The position numbers were made by a program, and so were the translations under genes. From positions 100,431-141,162 of the forward strand of contig NZ_AYSJ01000014.1 in NCBI RefSeq assembly GCF_000517265.1: a stretch of DNA of 40,732 bases, read 5' to 3'. This document shows, piece after piece, positions 7,501 through 16,327 of the stretch. Numbering within the stretch: position 1 is the stretch's first letter; each line of letters begins with the position of its first letter. The stretch is from Photorhabdus khanii NC19 (GTDB taxonomy: Bacteria; Pseudomonadota; Gammaproteobacteria; Enterobacterales; Enterobacteriaceae). The notes beneath the pieces are model-generated. The model made no database searches. It saw only the letters and a program-made list of their open reading frames with translations, and was not told the origin of the DNA.

Positions 7501-8403
7501 TTAAATTCCAATTAACTTATCAGAATTTTCTTTAGAAACAATAATACCAATACCATTTATCTTTATAATAGCCTGTTGGTTGTTTTTCCATTTTTTAAGT
7601 ATATCTTTTATTTGTGATAAATAAGTTGCACCGGTAATACCGGAAACTTCAACAATAACATTTTGATTTTCCAGGTTTTTATTGTTTTCTGTATCAGGCT
7701 CGGTTGTCAGATTCACTTTAGCAAGGGCAAGACGTACATCTTCTGTGCCGCCTAATTCTGCACATAATTGATCTGTCAGGGCTTGATTTATTTGTGAACT
7801 GTCCAGGCCAGATTTTTGATCTACAGTAGAGGATATTTGGCTAATAGATATGATATTATTTTCAATATTTTTCAGCTTCATTGGCACAGTAATTGAATAG
7901 AGTAAGGAGATGCGTGGGCGATTACCCAGAGCCTGCCAAAAATTACCCAGGCTGTTTAAATTCTCCTGTTGTGGAATAACGCGCGTATAGGCACCGGGAA
8001 TACCAGTTAATTGGCGATTATTTATTAATGCATTCAAAACCCGTGTCATCACTTGTGCCGCCTGATTATCCGGTTGGCTATCTGGGCTGGAGCTGTCACT
8101 TGAGGGTTTATTAGCATCCCAGTAGGTGATTAAATAGTTACAATTGATATTAACCCATCCTGGTAATAATATGCTGGTTGCAGGATTATAACGCCTTGGT
8201 TCAGCAGTGCGTAATTGTAGATCTTCGTGTATATCATACAGAAATACACTCACCGTCGGTTCCGATTGGGTTGAATTAATTTCCGGTAGATCAAAGCGAA
8301 TATCAATTTGTGAACCTGGTATCTGTAAATATTGCGATAAAATGGCATTTAATGCTTTATTCACTTCAATAATGATATTGTCAGAAGCAATTATAGTTGT
8401 CAT
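7501..8403 (-). CDS. pvc16: Pvc16, tail-terminator/cap protein (DUF4255 family)
   Basis: This 300-residue cytoplasmic protein corresponds to the cap at the distal end of extracellular contractile injection systems, which ends tube and sheath growth. The N-terminal half shows the DUF4255/Pvc16_N pattern: a start helix (VNKALNAILSQYL), SVFLYDIHEDLQLRTAEPRRYNP, NINCNYLITYWD, and a C-terminal part of the domain with PRISLLYSITVPM. Residues after about 190 form a less conserved extension (ITGATYLSQIKDILKKW). A GGAG site lies six bases before the ATG at 8403, and the gene begins 24 bases after pvc15. It is the last structural gene of the operon; cargo genes follow on the same strand. Confidence 0.85.
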   Translation of the reverse strand: MTTIIASDNIIIEVNKALNAILSQYLQIPGSQIDIRFDLPEINSTQSEPTVSVFLYDIHEDLQLRTAEPRRYNPATSILLPGWVNINCNYLITYWDANKPSSDSSSPDSQPDNQAAQVMTRVLNALINNRQLTGIPGAYTRVIPQQENLNSLGNFWQALGNRPRISLLYSITVPMKLKNIENNIISISQISSTVDQKSGLDSSQINQALTDQLCAELGGTEDVRLALAKVNLTTEPDTENNKNLENQNVIVEVSGITGATYLSQIKDILKKWKNNQQAIIKINGIGIIVSKENSDKLIGI

Positions 8404-8427
8404 GTTGACTCCAATCCCACTGAGTAT

Positions 8428-10527
8428 TTAGAAAGCCAATCGGCCGGTTTTATTTAATTCAAGTATCACTGCTCGCTCTATGTGCCTATTTGCGATTTGT
8501 CCATTGTTATCATCCGCGGCTAATATCGATGATAATAAGGCAATATTTCTAATGTTTGCTCCGGTTAAATCAGACCGTTTAGCCAGATGTTCAAAATCAA
8601 TTTCATTGGATAATATCAGTTGTTCGGGCCAAATTTTTTGCCACATTTTTTCACGTAATGCTTCATCGGGATAAGTAAAACGGGTGATAAAGGTAAAACG
8701 GCGATTAAACGCGCTGTCCAAATGGCTGCGGTTATTGGTGGCTAAAATGACTAACCCTGGATAATCCTCCAGCCGTTGTAATAAATAAGAAACTTCAATA
8801 TTAGCGTGTCTGTCTTGGGCATCTTTGGTTTCACTGCGTTTGCCAAATAGGGCATCGGCTTCGTCGAAAAATAGTACCCCGGAATCCGCCTCGGCTAAAT
8901 CGAAAATGCGTGAGATATTTTTTTCCGTTTCGCCAATATATTTGTTCACTACGGTTGAGAGATCTACTTTAATTAAATCGACGCCAAGATACCCGGCAAT
9001 CACTTCTGCGGCCATTGTTTTGCCGGTACCTGATTCACCGTAAAATAATGCACTAATACCGGTGCCGTAGCTGATTTTTTCCTGAAATCCAGCGCTTAGA
9101 ATTTGGTCACGGTAATGAATGGCCGCAATGATTTCTTTTAACTGTTGTGCCAATGTATCTGAAATCACTAAATCATTAAAATTGCGTTTTGGGGTGATTC
9201 GTTGGGCTAATTTACCGAAATTTTGTTGAGCGCGAAAGTTTAATGCCTTACGTAGATCGGTTTCTTCCAATTGACCTTCCGGTTGTCGGAGTATTTGGTA
9301 TTGATATGCTTCTTTAAGAATGAGCGGTAATGTTTCTGCTGTAAATGAAAAACGTTGACATAATTGAGTCATATTTATTTTCTGAGCAACAGTATTCGGT
9401 AAGTTTGCTTGTAACATGTTTTTTTTATCCGCCAGAGTAAGTGCTGGCATATTAATTTGTACCATCGGCAGGTGTTTAATCCATACTAATGAATCTTGTG
9501 GTTCTGCCAGGCAAATTATGCGTAATTTAGGCTGATTGAGTAGGGTGGATAATTCGTTATGCCATGTTTTCTTTTCTTGTATCAATAAAGAGAAGTTGCG
9601 GATTAATAAGCAGGCATCGTGTAGACGGGCTTCCCGTATTGCATTTGCCAGCAAGTTAGCTATTTCAGTTGGGTTTTCATCATCTGGCAGACGGGCTAAA
9701 TCAAGAGTTAACGTATTGATATCATGAGAAGCCATAATATTGCTTACTGCTAATTCTCTGGCACTGTCCTGTTTTCCTCTAAGTATTACCAGTGGAAGAA
9801 TCTCGTCAGTTTTATTCAATAAGATTTTTCCAAGTGAATGAAAAAGAGTTTGTGGATACCAATTTTGTGAGACCGGGATACTCCAATAAGCGCAGGTTGT
9901 TAGAGGAGGTAAAATAACCCGCTGGCCTGATAAAAAATGCCAGATAGCACTGTGGGTTAAAAATTGCGTTTGTAACCAGACCGATTCTTCGTAGTTATTG
10001 AGCCGTAATAGGTGGTTACTAATTAATGGTGTTTGTGGTAACAAGCTGTTTTGTAGTAATTGCCAATCACTTTGACGCTGGCTAAATAATTCAATTGCTA
10101 AAGCAAAACTAGGCCACTGTTTTTTACTGTTACCATTTAGAGCGGCAAATAACGCATGATAACGACTGTCAAAATGGGGTAATAAACCTAGCAACAAGGC
10201 ATCACGTTCAAATTCAGTGAGTTCAAAACGTTCAACCAATAGTGATAATGGATCAAAGGCAGGGTTTTCCTCGGTTGTTTCTGAGCAGTGAATAATATTA
10301 TCTGTTTTAGGTAGCCAATGAGGAACGCCGAATGGTTCTGCCAGACGTTGTTCTATTTCATCTTCGGCAAATAAAAAACTCTCCGGCAATGAATCGTATT
10401 TGTCTCTTTTCTGGTAATAATAGTGCTGCAATCGCAGGTCAATACGTTCCAGATGGGAATAAAGCCAGCGTAATTCAGGGGTTATAGGTTGAAGTTCACC
10501 GTGATTATTTGTCAGTAGATAGTCCAT
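8428..10527 (-). CDS. pvc15: Pvc15, AAA+ ATPase of the contractile injection system
   Basis: This is a 699-residue AAA+ protein with a long N-terminal domain (1 to about 440) and one C-terminal ATPase module. Walker A is GESGTGKT at about 497-504, Walker B is VLFFDEADALFGKRSE near 553, sensor 1 is LVILATNNRSHLD, and RRFTFITRF supplies the arginine-finger region. In PVC and the related Afp system the ATPase is needed for payload loading or assembly but is not part of the mature particle. The position between the tape measure and the cap gene matches. An AAAGGT site precedes the ATG. The ATPase looks intact. The exact role is from family knowledge and partly unsettled. Confidence 0.92.
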   Translation of the reverse strand: MDYLLTNNHGELQPITPELRWLYSHLERIDLRLQHYYYQKRDKYDSLPESFLFAEDEIEQRLAEPFGVPHWLPKTDNIIHCSETTEENPAFDPLSLLVERFELTEFERDALLLGLLPHFDSRYHALFAALNGNSKKQWPSFALAIELFSQRQSDWQLLQNSLLPQTPLISNHLLRLNNYEESVWLQTQFLTHSAIWHFLSGQRVILPPLTTCAYWSIPVSQNWYPQTLFHSLGKILLNKTDEILPLVILRGKQDSARELAVSNIMASHDINTLTLDLARLPDDENPTEIANLLANAIREARLHDACLLIRNFSLLIQEKKTWHNELSTLLNQPKLRIICLAEPQDSLVWIKHLPMVQINMPALTLADKKNMLQANLPNTVAQKINMTQLCQRFSFTAETLPLILKEAYQYQILRQPEGQLEETDLRKALNFRAQQNFGKLAQRITPKRNFNDLVISDTLAQQLKEIIAAIHYRDQILSAGFQEKISYGTGISALFYGESGTGKTMAAEVIAGYLGVDLIKVDLSTVVNKYIGETEKNISRIFDLAEADSGVLFFDEADALFGKRSETKDAQDRHANIEVSYLLQRLEDYPGLVILATNNRSHLDSAFNRRFTFITRFTYPDEALREKMWQKIWPEQLILSNEIDFEHLAKRSDLTGANIRNIALLSSILAADDNNGQIANRHIERAVILELNKTGRLAF

Positions 10528-10536
10528 ATAAACCTT

Positions 10537-12096
10537 TTAAATGTTTTGCCAGTCAATTCGTAAAGGGCGATCCAGCCAGGGAAGTTTGGCGATATTTAAT
10601 GGCCACAGCCAATCGGCCAATAATGCGTCGAATGGTTGTTGTTGTATTGTAATATTGATTTCCTGTTCATTGATTCGCAATTCACCCGGACGTTGTAAGA
10701 ATAATTGGCGGACGTCATTGTGGCTTAATTTTTTCCAGGCAGGAAGTTGGGTGATAATAGCATCCAGCCATTGTGTGGTTATTAATTGTTTTTCTGGTTC
10801 AATAGAGATTGATTCACTATTTTCATCAGCCATTAACCCACATAGAACGTTATTCAACATTTTTCGTTCTGTTGGTGTTTCTTCGGTTTCCCAAATCAGG
10901 TAGTCAAGGAAATTGACGGCACTAAACTGGGCCTGACGATGGATAAATTTTTGTTCCTCAAGTAAACCAAGCTGATTAAATAGTGCTGGTAGCATCGGCC
11001 ATAAAATTAATATTCCGGTGTTACTGACTTGATATAGGGTGGTTTTTTCAGGCAATAAAACGGATTTAGAATGTGACTTGTTGATAGTTCGAAGTTGGCT
11101 TCGGTTATTGACTCCTGTAACGGATATATCCGGTGCTGATTCTGAATTGGATCTATTTTTATCTGCTTTATTTGAAATAAAGTGTTCCGATAGATATTGG
11201 TATTCTTGAACTGATAGATGTTTTTTACAGAGTTGTGAAATAGGAATTGTTTGCCAGAGCTGTTTTAGCCACTTATTTAACGGGGAGTGGTGAGTTACAG
11301 CTTGACGAAATAATGTCATAATAGGTTCATCATGTTGTGAAATTTTATTTAGCTCGGTTGTGATATGAGATATCACTTTTGTATCAGGTTTGGGGATGTT
11401 CTGTGTATTATGCCGTTGTATATATCTCAATGCATTGAGTATCAGTTGCCCGGGTGAGACTGGTTCCTCCTGATATTGTGGTTCGTTGGTGTTTTCCGAT
11501 AATCTGCGATTGATGGCGCTTAATAAAGCGGGTTGTCTGATAGCCAAGAGTCGTTTTAAACTCTGTTCGGACAAACAGCTTTTTGCTAATAATAACGCGG
11601 ATTTGTTTTCTATTTGTGTTAATTGATTTATTAATTTTTTGATGTCGTTATTTCTATTATCTTCTATTGACTCCGTTAGGTTTAATGGGGAATGTTTCTG
11701 ATATAAAGAGTGAATGAAATTCTCTGTATTAATTAAATTGTTATCGCCAGATATAGAAGGCTTATCGGTGATTTGATTTGATATTGTTTTATTTAGTAGA
11801 ATTTCTTCCTTATGGTTGTTTATCTGATATTGGCTGAATGCTTTATTTAGTTCCATCTTGAGGCGAGCAGGAAACAGTGAATTAAAATCATGAAAATTTA
11901 TTTCACCAAGATTGAGGGTTAATGTTTCTAAAGAGATATCATGATGAATGTTATATTCATTAAAGTATGAATTGAGTAATTTATTTATACTGGTTTGATT
12001 AAGCAGGGAGCCATGTAATACTTTTTTAGCTACCTGTTGATTATTAGCTTCAATAGTAATTGTAATCCGGTTTAACAGATTTGGCTCCGAATTCAT
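10537..12096 (-). CDS. pvc14: Pvc14, tape-measure protein
   Basis: This 519-residue protein matches the contractile-injection-system tape-measure family. The N-terminus MNSEPNLLNRITITIEANN followed by SINKLLNSYFNEYN and ISLETLTLNLGEINFHDF is characteristic. The C-terminus (WLWPLNIAKLPWLDRPLRIDWQ) is the conserved tail that links to the baseplate. The middle (about 95-340) is Asn/Ser/Gln-rich and largely helical. Tape measures set tube length and occupy the lumen before cargo. The ATG at 12096 follows an AAGGA site at nine bases. It sits between the fibre and ATPase genes, as in known PVC operons, only nine bases before pvc15. Confidence 0.85.
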   Translation of the reverse strand: MNSEPNLLNRITITIEANNQQVAKKVLHGSLLNQTSINKLLNSYFNEYNIHHDISLETLTLNLGEINFHDFNSLFPARLKMELNKAFSQYQINNHKEEILLNKTISNQITDKPSISGDNNLINTENFIHSLYQKHSPLNLTESIEDNRNNDIKKLINQLTQIENKSALLLAKSCLSEQSLKRLLAIRQPALLSAINRRLSENTNEPQYQEEPVSPGQLILNALRYIQRHNTQNIPKPDTKVISHITTELNKISQHDEPIMTLFRQAVTHHSPLNKWLKQLWQTIPISQLCKKHLSVQEYQYLSEHFISNKADKNRSNSESAPDISVTGVNNRSQLRTINKSHSKSVLLPEKTTLYQVSNTGILILWPMLPALFNQLGLLEEQKFIHRQAQFSAVNFLDYLIWETEETPTERKMLNNVLCGLMADENSESISIEPEKQLITTQWLDAIITQLPAWKKLSHNDVRQLFLQRPGELRINEQEINITIQQQPFDALLADWLWPLNIAKLPWLDRPLRIDWQNI

Positions 12097-12159
12097 ATCA
12101 ATATATCCTTGGTAATGAGTAAATAATAAATAATTTAAAACTGTATTTGTGAAATAGAA

Positions 12160-13344
12160 TTAAAGTTTCATAATAAAGGCTAATAAATAATAGGGCGGAA
12201 CTACATCAACGCTATGGCTATGTGAAGGGGATGAGGCTGTTGCTTGGTGATTATGTCCTTTCCCTTCGCCTGTTTTTGATGTGTATGCGTAACGAGGTGA
12301 AGTGGCTTTAGTCATTCCTACGGAGGAAGGGTTGTTGTTTATTACGTCTGTCGATGTCTCTGGACCGAAAGAGGTTTCATATTGCATTCCAACATTCATA
12401 TAATAAGCCATTCCCCCAATGTGTTGATGACTAGGTATTTGTGATTCTGTTAACGTTGTATTTTGCACATTAACAGTGACAGAAACTTGAGTTGATGTTG
12501 TATTCTTGGAAAAATTTTTTCCATTACCACTCCCACTGGCTTTACTGCTGCTTTTTCCTGTCTCAGAAATAGTTTCACCACACATGACAAAACGACTTCT
12601 TAAATCTGGAACTGTAACTCCATTATAAGTTCCTCCATCACAAAATGCCCAACCTGTAGGGGAACTATTACCAGAGAACATCACAATCATTCCTCTGGGA
12701 AGTACTTTGTTAGGATCAATACTGACACCGCTTGAATTAACAGTGATACCGTTACCGGCTTTAACTTTTACACCATTTTTACTCAGGCTCAAACCACTTA
12801 CACCGCTCCAGGCATTACTTGGATTTCCTCCCTCTAATTTCAAATAAAGACCAGTATTATCAGTTACCACAATACCGCCCCCGTCCCAACATTTAACAGC
12901 TATACCCTCTGAGTCAACGGAAATACTGCCATTATTCTTGGCCTTAACTTCTACTCCATTTCCACTAACAGTAATACCATTACCTTGACCAACACATATT
13001 CCGTTGTCTTTATTAATCAGACCACTACCAAGCTCTACGGATAAGATATCTTTTTCAAGTATTAATGGCGAAAAGTCTTGGCTAGCAAGCGTGCCCATTT
13101 TTAAATTAAGCGTACCATTATCATCCAGCTTCAATCCTACTCCTGGTCCATTTTGTTGCGGTGCTTGCCCGGTTGCTTTACGACCAACATCCGCAATATC
13201 AATCAAATCATTAAAATCCTTTTGTAAAGGAATACTGCCGTCTTTAAATTTATCTTTTAATTTATCAGTCTCAGGCCCAATACCTTTTGAGTCAGTTAAT
13301 GTTTGTTGCTCTTGTGTTTTTACAGAATAACGAATTTCTTTCAT
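12160..13344 (-). CDS. pvc13: Pvc13, tail-fibre / receptor-binding protein
   Basis: The start is set at 13344 (MKEIRYSVKTQEQQ) because a GGAG site lies six bases upstream; an ATG at 13356 would itself overlap that site. The 394-residue product begins with a baseplate-attachment region. It continues (about 85-225) with glycine-rich repeats of the type NGITVSGNGVEVKA and NGITVNSSGVSIDPN, like triple-beta-spiral shafts of phage and adenovirus fibres. It ends in a phage tail-collar domain (PRGMIVMFSGNSSPTGWAFCDG...VPDLRSRFVMCG) with histidine clusters (HQH, GHNH, SHSHS). The fibre decides which cells the particle binds. This is the most variable part of the structural operon and the best clue to host range. 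Confidence 0.85.
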   Translation of the reverse strand: MKEIRYSVKTQEQQTLTDSKGIGPETDKLKDKFKDGSIPLQKDFNDLIDIADVGRKATGQAPQQNGPGVGLKLDDNGTLNLKMGTLASQDFSPLILEKDILSVELGSGLINKDNGICVGQGNGITVSGNGVEVKAKNNGSISVDSEGIAVKCWDGGGIVVTDNTGLYLKLEGGNPSNAWSGVSGLSLSKNGVKVKAGNGITVNSSGVSIDPNKVLPRGMIVMFSGNSSPTGWAFCDGGTYNGVTVPDLRSRFVMCGETISETGKSSSKASGSGNGKNFSKNTTSTQVSVTVNVQNTTLTESQIPSHQHIGGMAYYMNVGMQYETSFGPETSTDVINNNPSSVGMTKATSPRYAYTSKTGEGKGHNHQATASSPSHSHSVDVVPPYYLLAFIMKL

Positions 13345-13399
13345 GGCTAACTCCATAAACTATGTTTAATCTAAAATTGTGATTAGTAGATATTTTTGC

Positions 13400-16327
13400 T
13401 TATTCGTTCTCTTTCGGAACATAGAACAATTCATTCTGGATTATCTTTTTGGTATTCCACTCATCGTTGTTTTCACCGACAACTTCCTCTCTTTGGTGCG
13501 GTGTAGCAATTTGCATTGTTCCTATGCCTTTTAAAGCAGAAGGTAATGTACCTAATGTCAGGCTTTCCAGAATCGAATAGGCAGAATCACCCAAAGGTGC
13601 ACCATTATTTTGCCAACGTTGATAAGTCATGCCGAAATTTAAAAATGCGTCCCGATCCATCCAGTGAATAATCATAGAAATATGGGCAGGGAACTCGGTA
13701 AGAATGGTTTCTTTAACCCATTCTTCTAGTTTATAGGGATCAACACCGGGCATGTTAATTGAATCACTGTTTACGACTACGCTGATAACAAATGAGAAAC
13801 GATCGGTTTTTTCATAATCCTTACCTGAAAAATACCAACTGTATCGCCGGGCTTCTTTCGGAGCAGGGAACTTCAATGTCGAACTATTCTGACGTTCAAT
13901 AATCAAGGTACCCTTGATGCGATCAAAGCTGACAACTTTTGCATACAACTTTTCTGATTCATCTGCATATTCCTGTGTAACTCCTGTTACCCCTAAATGT
14001 TTGGTCAGGGTAATTTCATTACCTACCGCAATCAGGGACGGGAAGGGGGTGTATGCTGTGCGGGTCAGACGCCGCTGGTTGTCAGGCAATGGCTGGTCAT
14101 TCAGGGATTGATCACTATCGTAGGCCAGACGGTAGTTCATATCTTCCATCCAGACCACGCTGTTTTGCCAGAACAGTTTTTCCGCGTTGTCAGCGGCTAT
14201 TATCCGTTCCAGATTGTATTCCAGTTGCGTACTATTACCCACGTCCAGCCAAAACTGATCTTCCTCGGCTTTGACTATCATCTGACCACGCACTGTAAAT
14301 TGGGTGTTGCCCTGTTCGCCTTCACAGAGGATTAAATTGATCACTTGCCCCTGTCTCAGCTTGCCATTAATACTGTCTTGCTTAATCACCAGATAAGGCG
14401 GTTTTTTGGTCTGGCTCTCTTCCTCTTTCTCTTCTTCTTCCTCTTTCTCTTCCTTATATACACAGTCCGGCTTCTGCTTTGTATCAAACTGGCTATTGGG
14501 CTTGATTGGCAGCAATGCCCGGTGTTCCACCAGATAAAAAGGCAGTTTGCTCAGATTCAGATCAGGCTTCGGTTTAAACAGATCATCGCCTAACCCTATA
14601 CGGGCAGCAATGCGCTTTTGCAGCGAAGAAACCTGATCAATTCGAATGTTGGCACGGTGATAAGTTAATGTCGGTTGTTGAGCCAGATAGCTCTGTTGCA
14701 CAGTGAGAAAATCATCGATGGGGGTGGTAAAGGTATGTGGCGCCCGTTCAGTGCCAAAATAGCCGAGCAGGTAATTGACGATATCCAGTTCGTGATCGCT
14801 ATCGAGGGCGATCTGTTTTAACAGTGCCTTTAATGCAGGGGCGTAATCCTGATGGGCTTCATCATTGACAGAACCCGGCTTAAACGGCCACTGATCACCC
14901 CAGACTTCATATCCCTCGCGCTCAAAAGCCAACAATTTCGGCAGCATGGCAATTTGCTGGCAACCACAAGCCAGCATTTGTTCAAATGGCAACATAAACT
15001 GATGAAGTGACAACAGGCGTTGAACATGTTCACTCTCAGACAAGGGTTGTTGTAACCCATAGCAAGCGGGCAGCGTATCGCTGACGGGATAATAACTAGC
15101 TACATCGCGATGCCGACCGTAAGCCAATACCACAGGTTCATTCTGAATCAAAGGTGGATTAGGTAAACTGTTCTGAATTTGTTTTTCATCAACCGTAACG
15201 CTGATCCCGCCTTTGGCGATCACCCTGAGCGGGCCATCCTGTTGTGCCAATTGATGGAGCGGATCTTGACCCCACAAGCGAGGGTAATAGCCTTCTTTAA
15301 TTGACCATGACCAGCTATCCTCTTTGATCGGTTCAATCAAGGTCTTGTCAAAACTATCGTCCAACTGAAGGCGATTCACATTCTGAATACCCTTAATCTC
15401 AAGCAGTTTATTAACCAGCCGGCTAAGATTGAGTATGATCCGTTGCGTATAGTCACGGGCTGTCGGCAATTCAGGGATCCAGCCATGTTGCAACTGTGGC
15501 CCTTCAAAGATTTCATCATTGTACATTCCGGCATCTTGCAGTGTTTCAGTGCGGTAACGCTGTGCCTCAGGCATCAGATACTGCTCTGCGGTGCTATAGA
15601 CGGCCGCGAAAATACCGGCGACATCCTGTACATCATCACCCAGTTCGATATCCAGTAATAGCGGAAAATCAACCGGTTGTGACCAGATAATCTGACTGAC
15701 TGACTCCCCGATATTGCGGTTATCGGTTAAAAAATCCTTCAATTGTTGGGTGGCGGTGGCTTTGTTCTTTTCTGTATAACGGCTGGGTTCCAGATAAAGC
15801 CAGTAATTTCCCCGCAATACAAACTCTTTCACATTTTCACTATCACCCTTTTGGAAACTATATTCCCTTGTGTCCGGATTATACCAATAGGTATACCCCA
15901 GATTTTCCGGTTCACGTATCAGTTGCACATTACGGAACAGAAAATCTTCTTTATTCTGTAGAGTAGTTTCCCCTGCCCAGTCGCTGCTATGCAGGTCCAG
16001 CAACGCTCTCCGATAATCATCGGTAGTGATTGGCCCACAAGTCAGCGTCTTATGAGGGCCAAATTCAGCGGGAAAAATTCCGTCTTGCTGGATCTGGTTA
16101 TCTGGGGCAGGAGTCAGTAAATCTGCCAGGGGAAGGGTGTGACGGTAAGCCAAATCTGACACACCGTAACTGAGTCCTTCCAGAAAGGTGATGCCGGGGT
16201 CGTGTTCCGCCGTGTCGCTCCACAGTTTTCCGGCCTGTTGCCCAACCACCTGATGGGCTTGTTCCAGTAAGGTATCAAAGTGAATATCGTCTTTCACTTT
16301 ATGAAACAGTGCATCTTGATTATTCAT
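13400..16327 (-). CDS. pvc12: Pvc12, large baseplate protein (gp7/J-like)
   Basis: This 975-residue baseplate component corresponds to Pvc12/Afp12 and occupies the expected place between Pvc11 and the fibre. The N-terminus (HKVKDDIHFDTLLEQAHQVVGQQAGKLWSDTAEHDPGITFLEGLSYGVSDLAYR) is the conserved baseplate-J-like opening also seen in Pvc11-type proteins. An unusual Glu/Lys-only segment (VYKEEKEEEEEKEEESQTKK) lies around residue 625-645, coded by a purine tract. The first codons overlap the end of pvc11 by eight bases (ATGAATAA), so translation is probably coupled. With Pvc11 it builds the wedges that hold the hub and trigger sheath contraction. Confidence 0.87.
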   Translation of the reverse strand: MNNQDALFHKVKDDIHFDTLLEQAHQVVGQQAGKLWSDTAEHDPGITFLEGLSYGVSDLAYRHTLPLADLLTPAPDNQIQQDGIFPAEFGPHKTLTCGPITTDDYRRALLDLHSSDWAGETTLQNKEDFLFRNVQLIREPENLGYTYWYNPDTREYSFQKGDSENVKEFVLRGNYWLYLEPSRYTEKNKATATQQLKDFLTDNRNIGESVSQIIWSQPVDFPLLLDIELGDDVQDVAGIFAAVYSTAEQYLMPEAQRYRTETLQDAGMYNDEIFEGPQLQHGWIPELPTARDYTQRIILNLSRLVNKLLEIKGIQNVNRLQLDDSFDKTLIEPIKEDSWSWSIKEGYYPRLWGQDPLHQLAQQDGPLRVIAKGGISVTVDEKQIQNSLPNPPLIQNEPVVLAYGRHRDVASYYPVSDTLPACYGLQQPLSESEHVQRLLSLHQFMLPFEQMLACGCQQIAMLPKLLAFEREGYEVWGDQWPFKPGSVNDEAHQDYAPALKALLKQIALDSDHELDIVNYLLGYFGTERAPHTFTTPIDDFLTVQQSYLAQQPTLTYHRANIRIDQVSSLQKRIAARIGLGDDLFKPKPDLNLSKLPFYLVEHRALLPIKPNSQFDTKQKPDCVYKEEKEEEEEKEEESQTKKPPYLVIKQDSINGKLRQGQVINLILCEGEQGNTQFTVRGQMIVKAEEDQFWLDVGNSTQLEYNLERIIAADNAEKLFWQNSVVWMEDMNYRLAYDSDQSLNDQPLPDNQRRLTRTAYTPFPSLIAVGNEITLTKHLGVTGVTQEYADESEKLYAKVVSFDRIKGTLIIERQNSSTLKFPAPKEARRYSWYFSGKDYEKTDRFSFVISVVVNSDSINMPGVDPYKLEEWVKETILTEFPAHISMIIHWMDRDAFLNFGMTYQRWQNNGAPLGDSAYSILESLTLGTLPSALKGIGTMQIATPHQREEVVGENNDEWNTKKIIQNELFYVPKENE

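Noticed and set aside
13914-14593. Several plus-strand frames opposite pvc12
   Set aside because: They are antisense shadows of a well-supported gene and have neither domain features nor ribosome sites.
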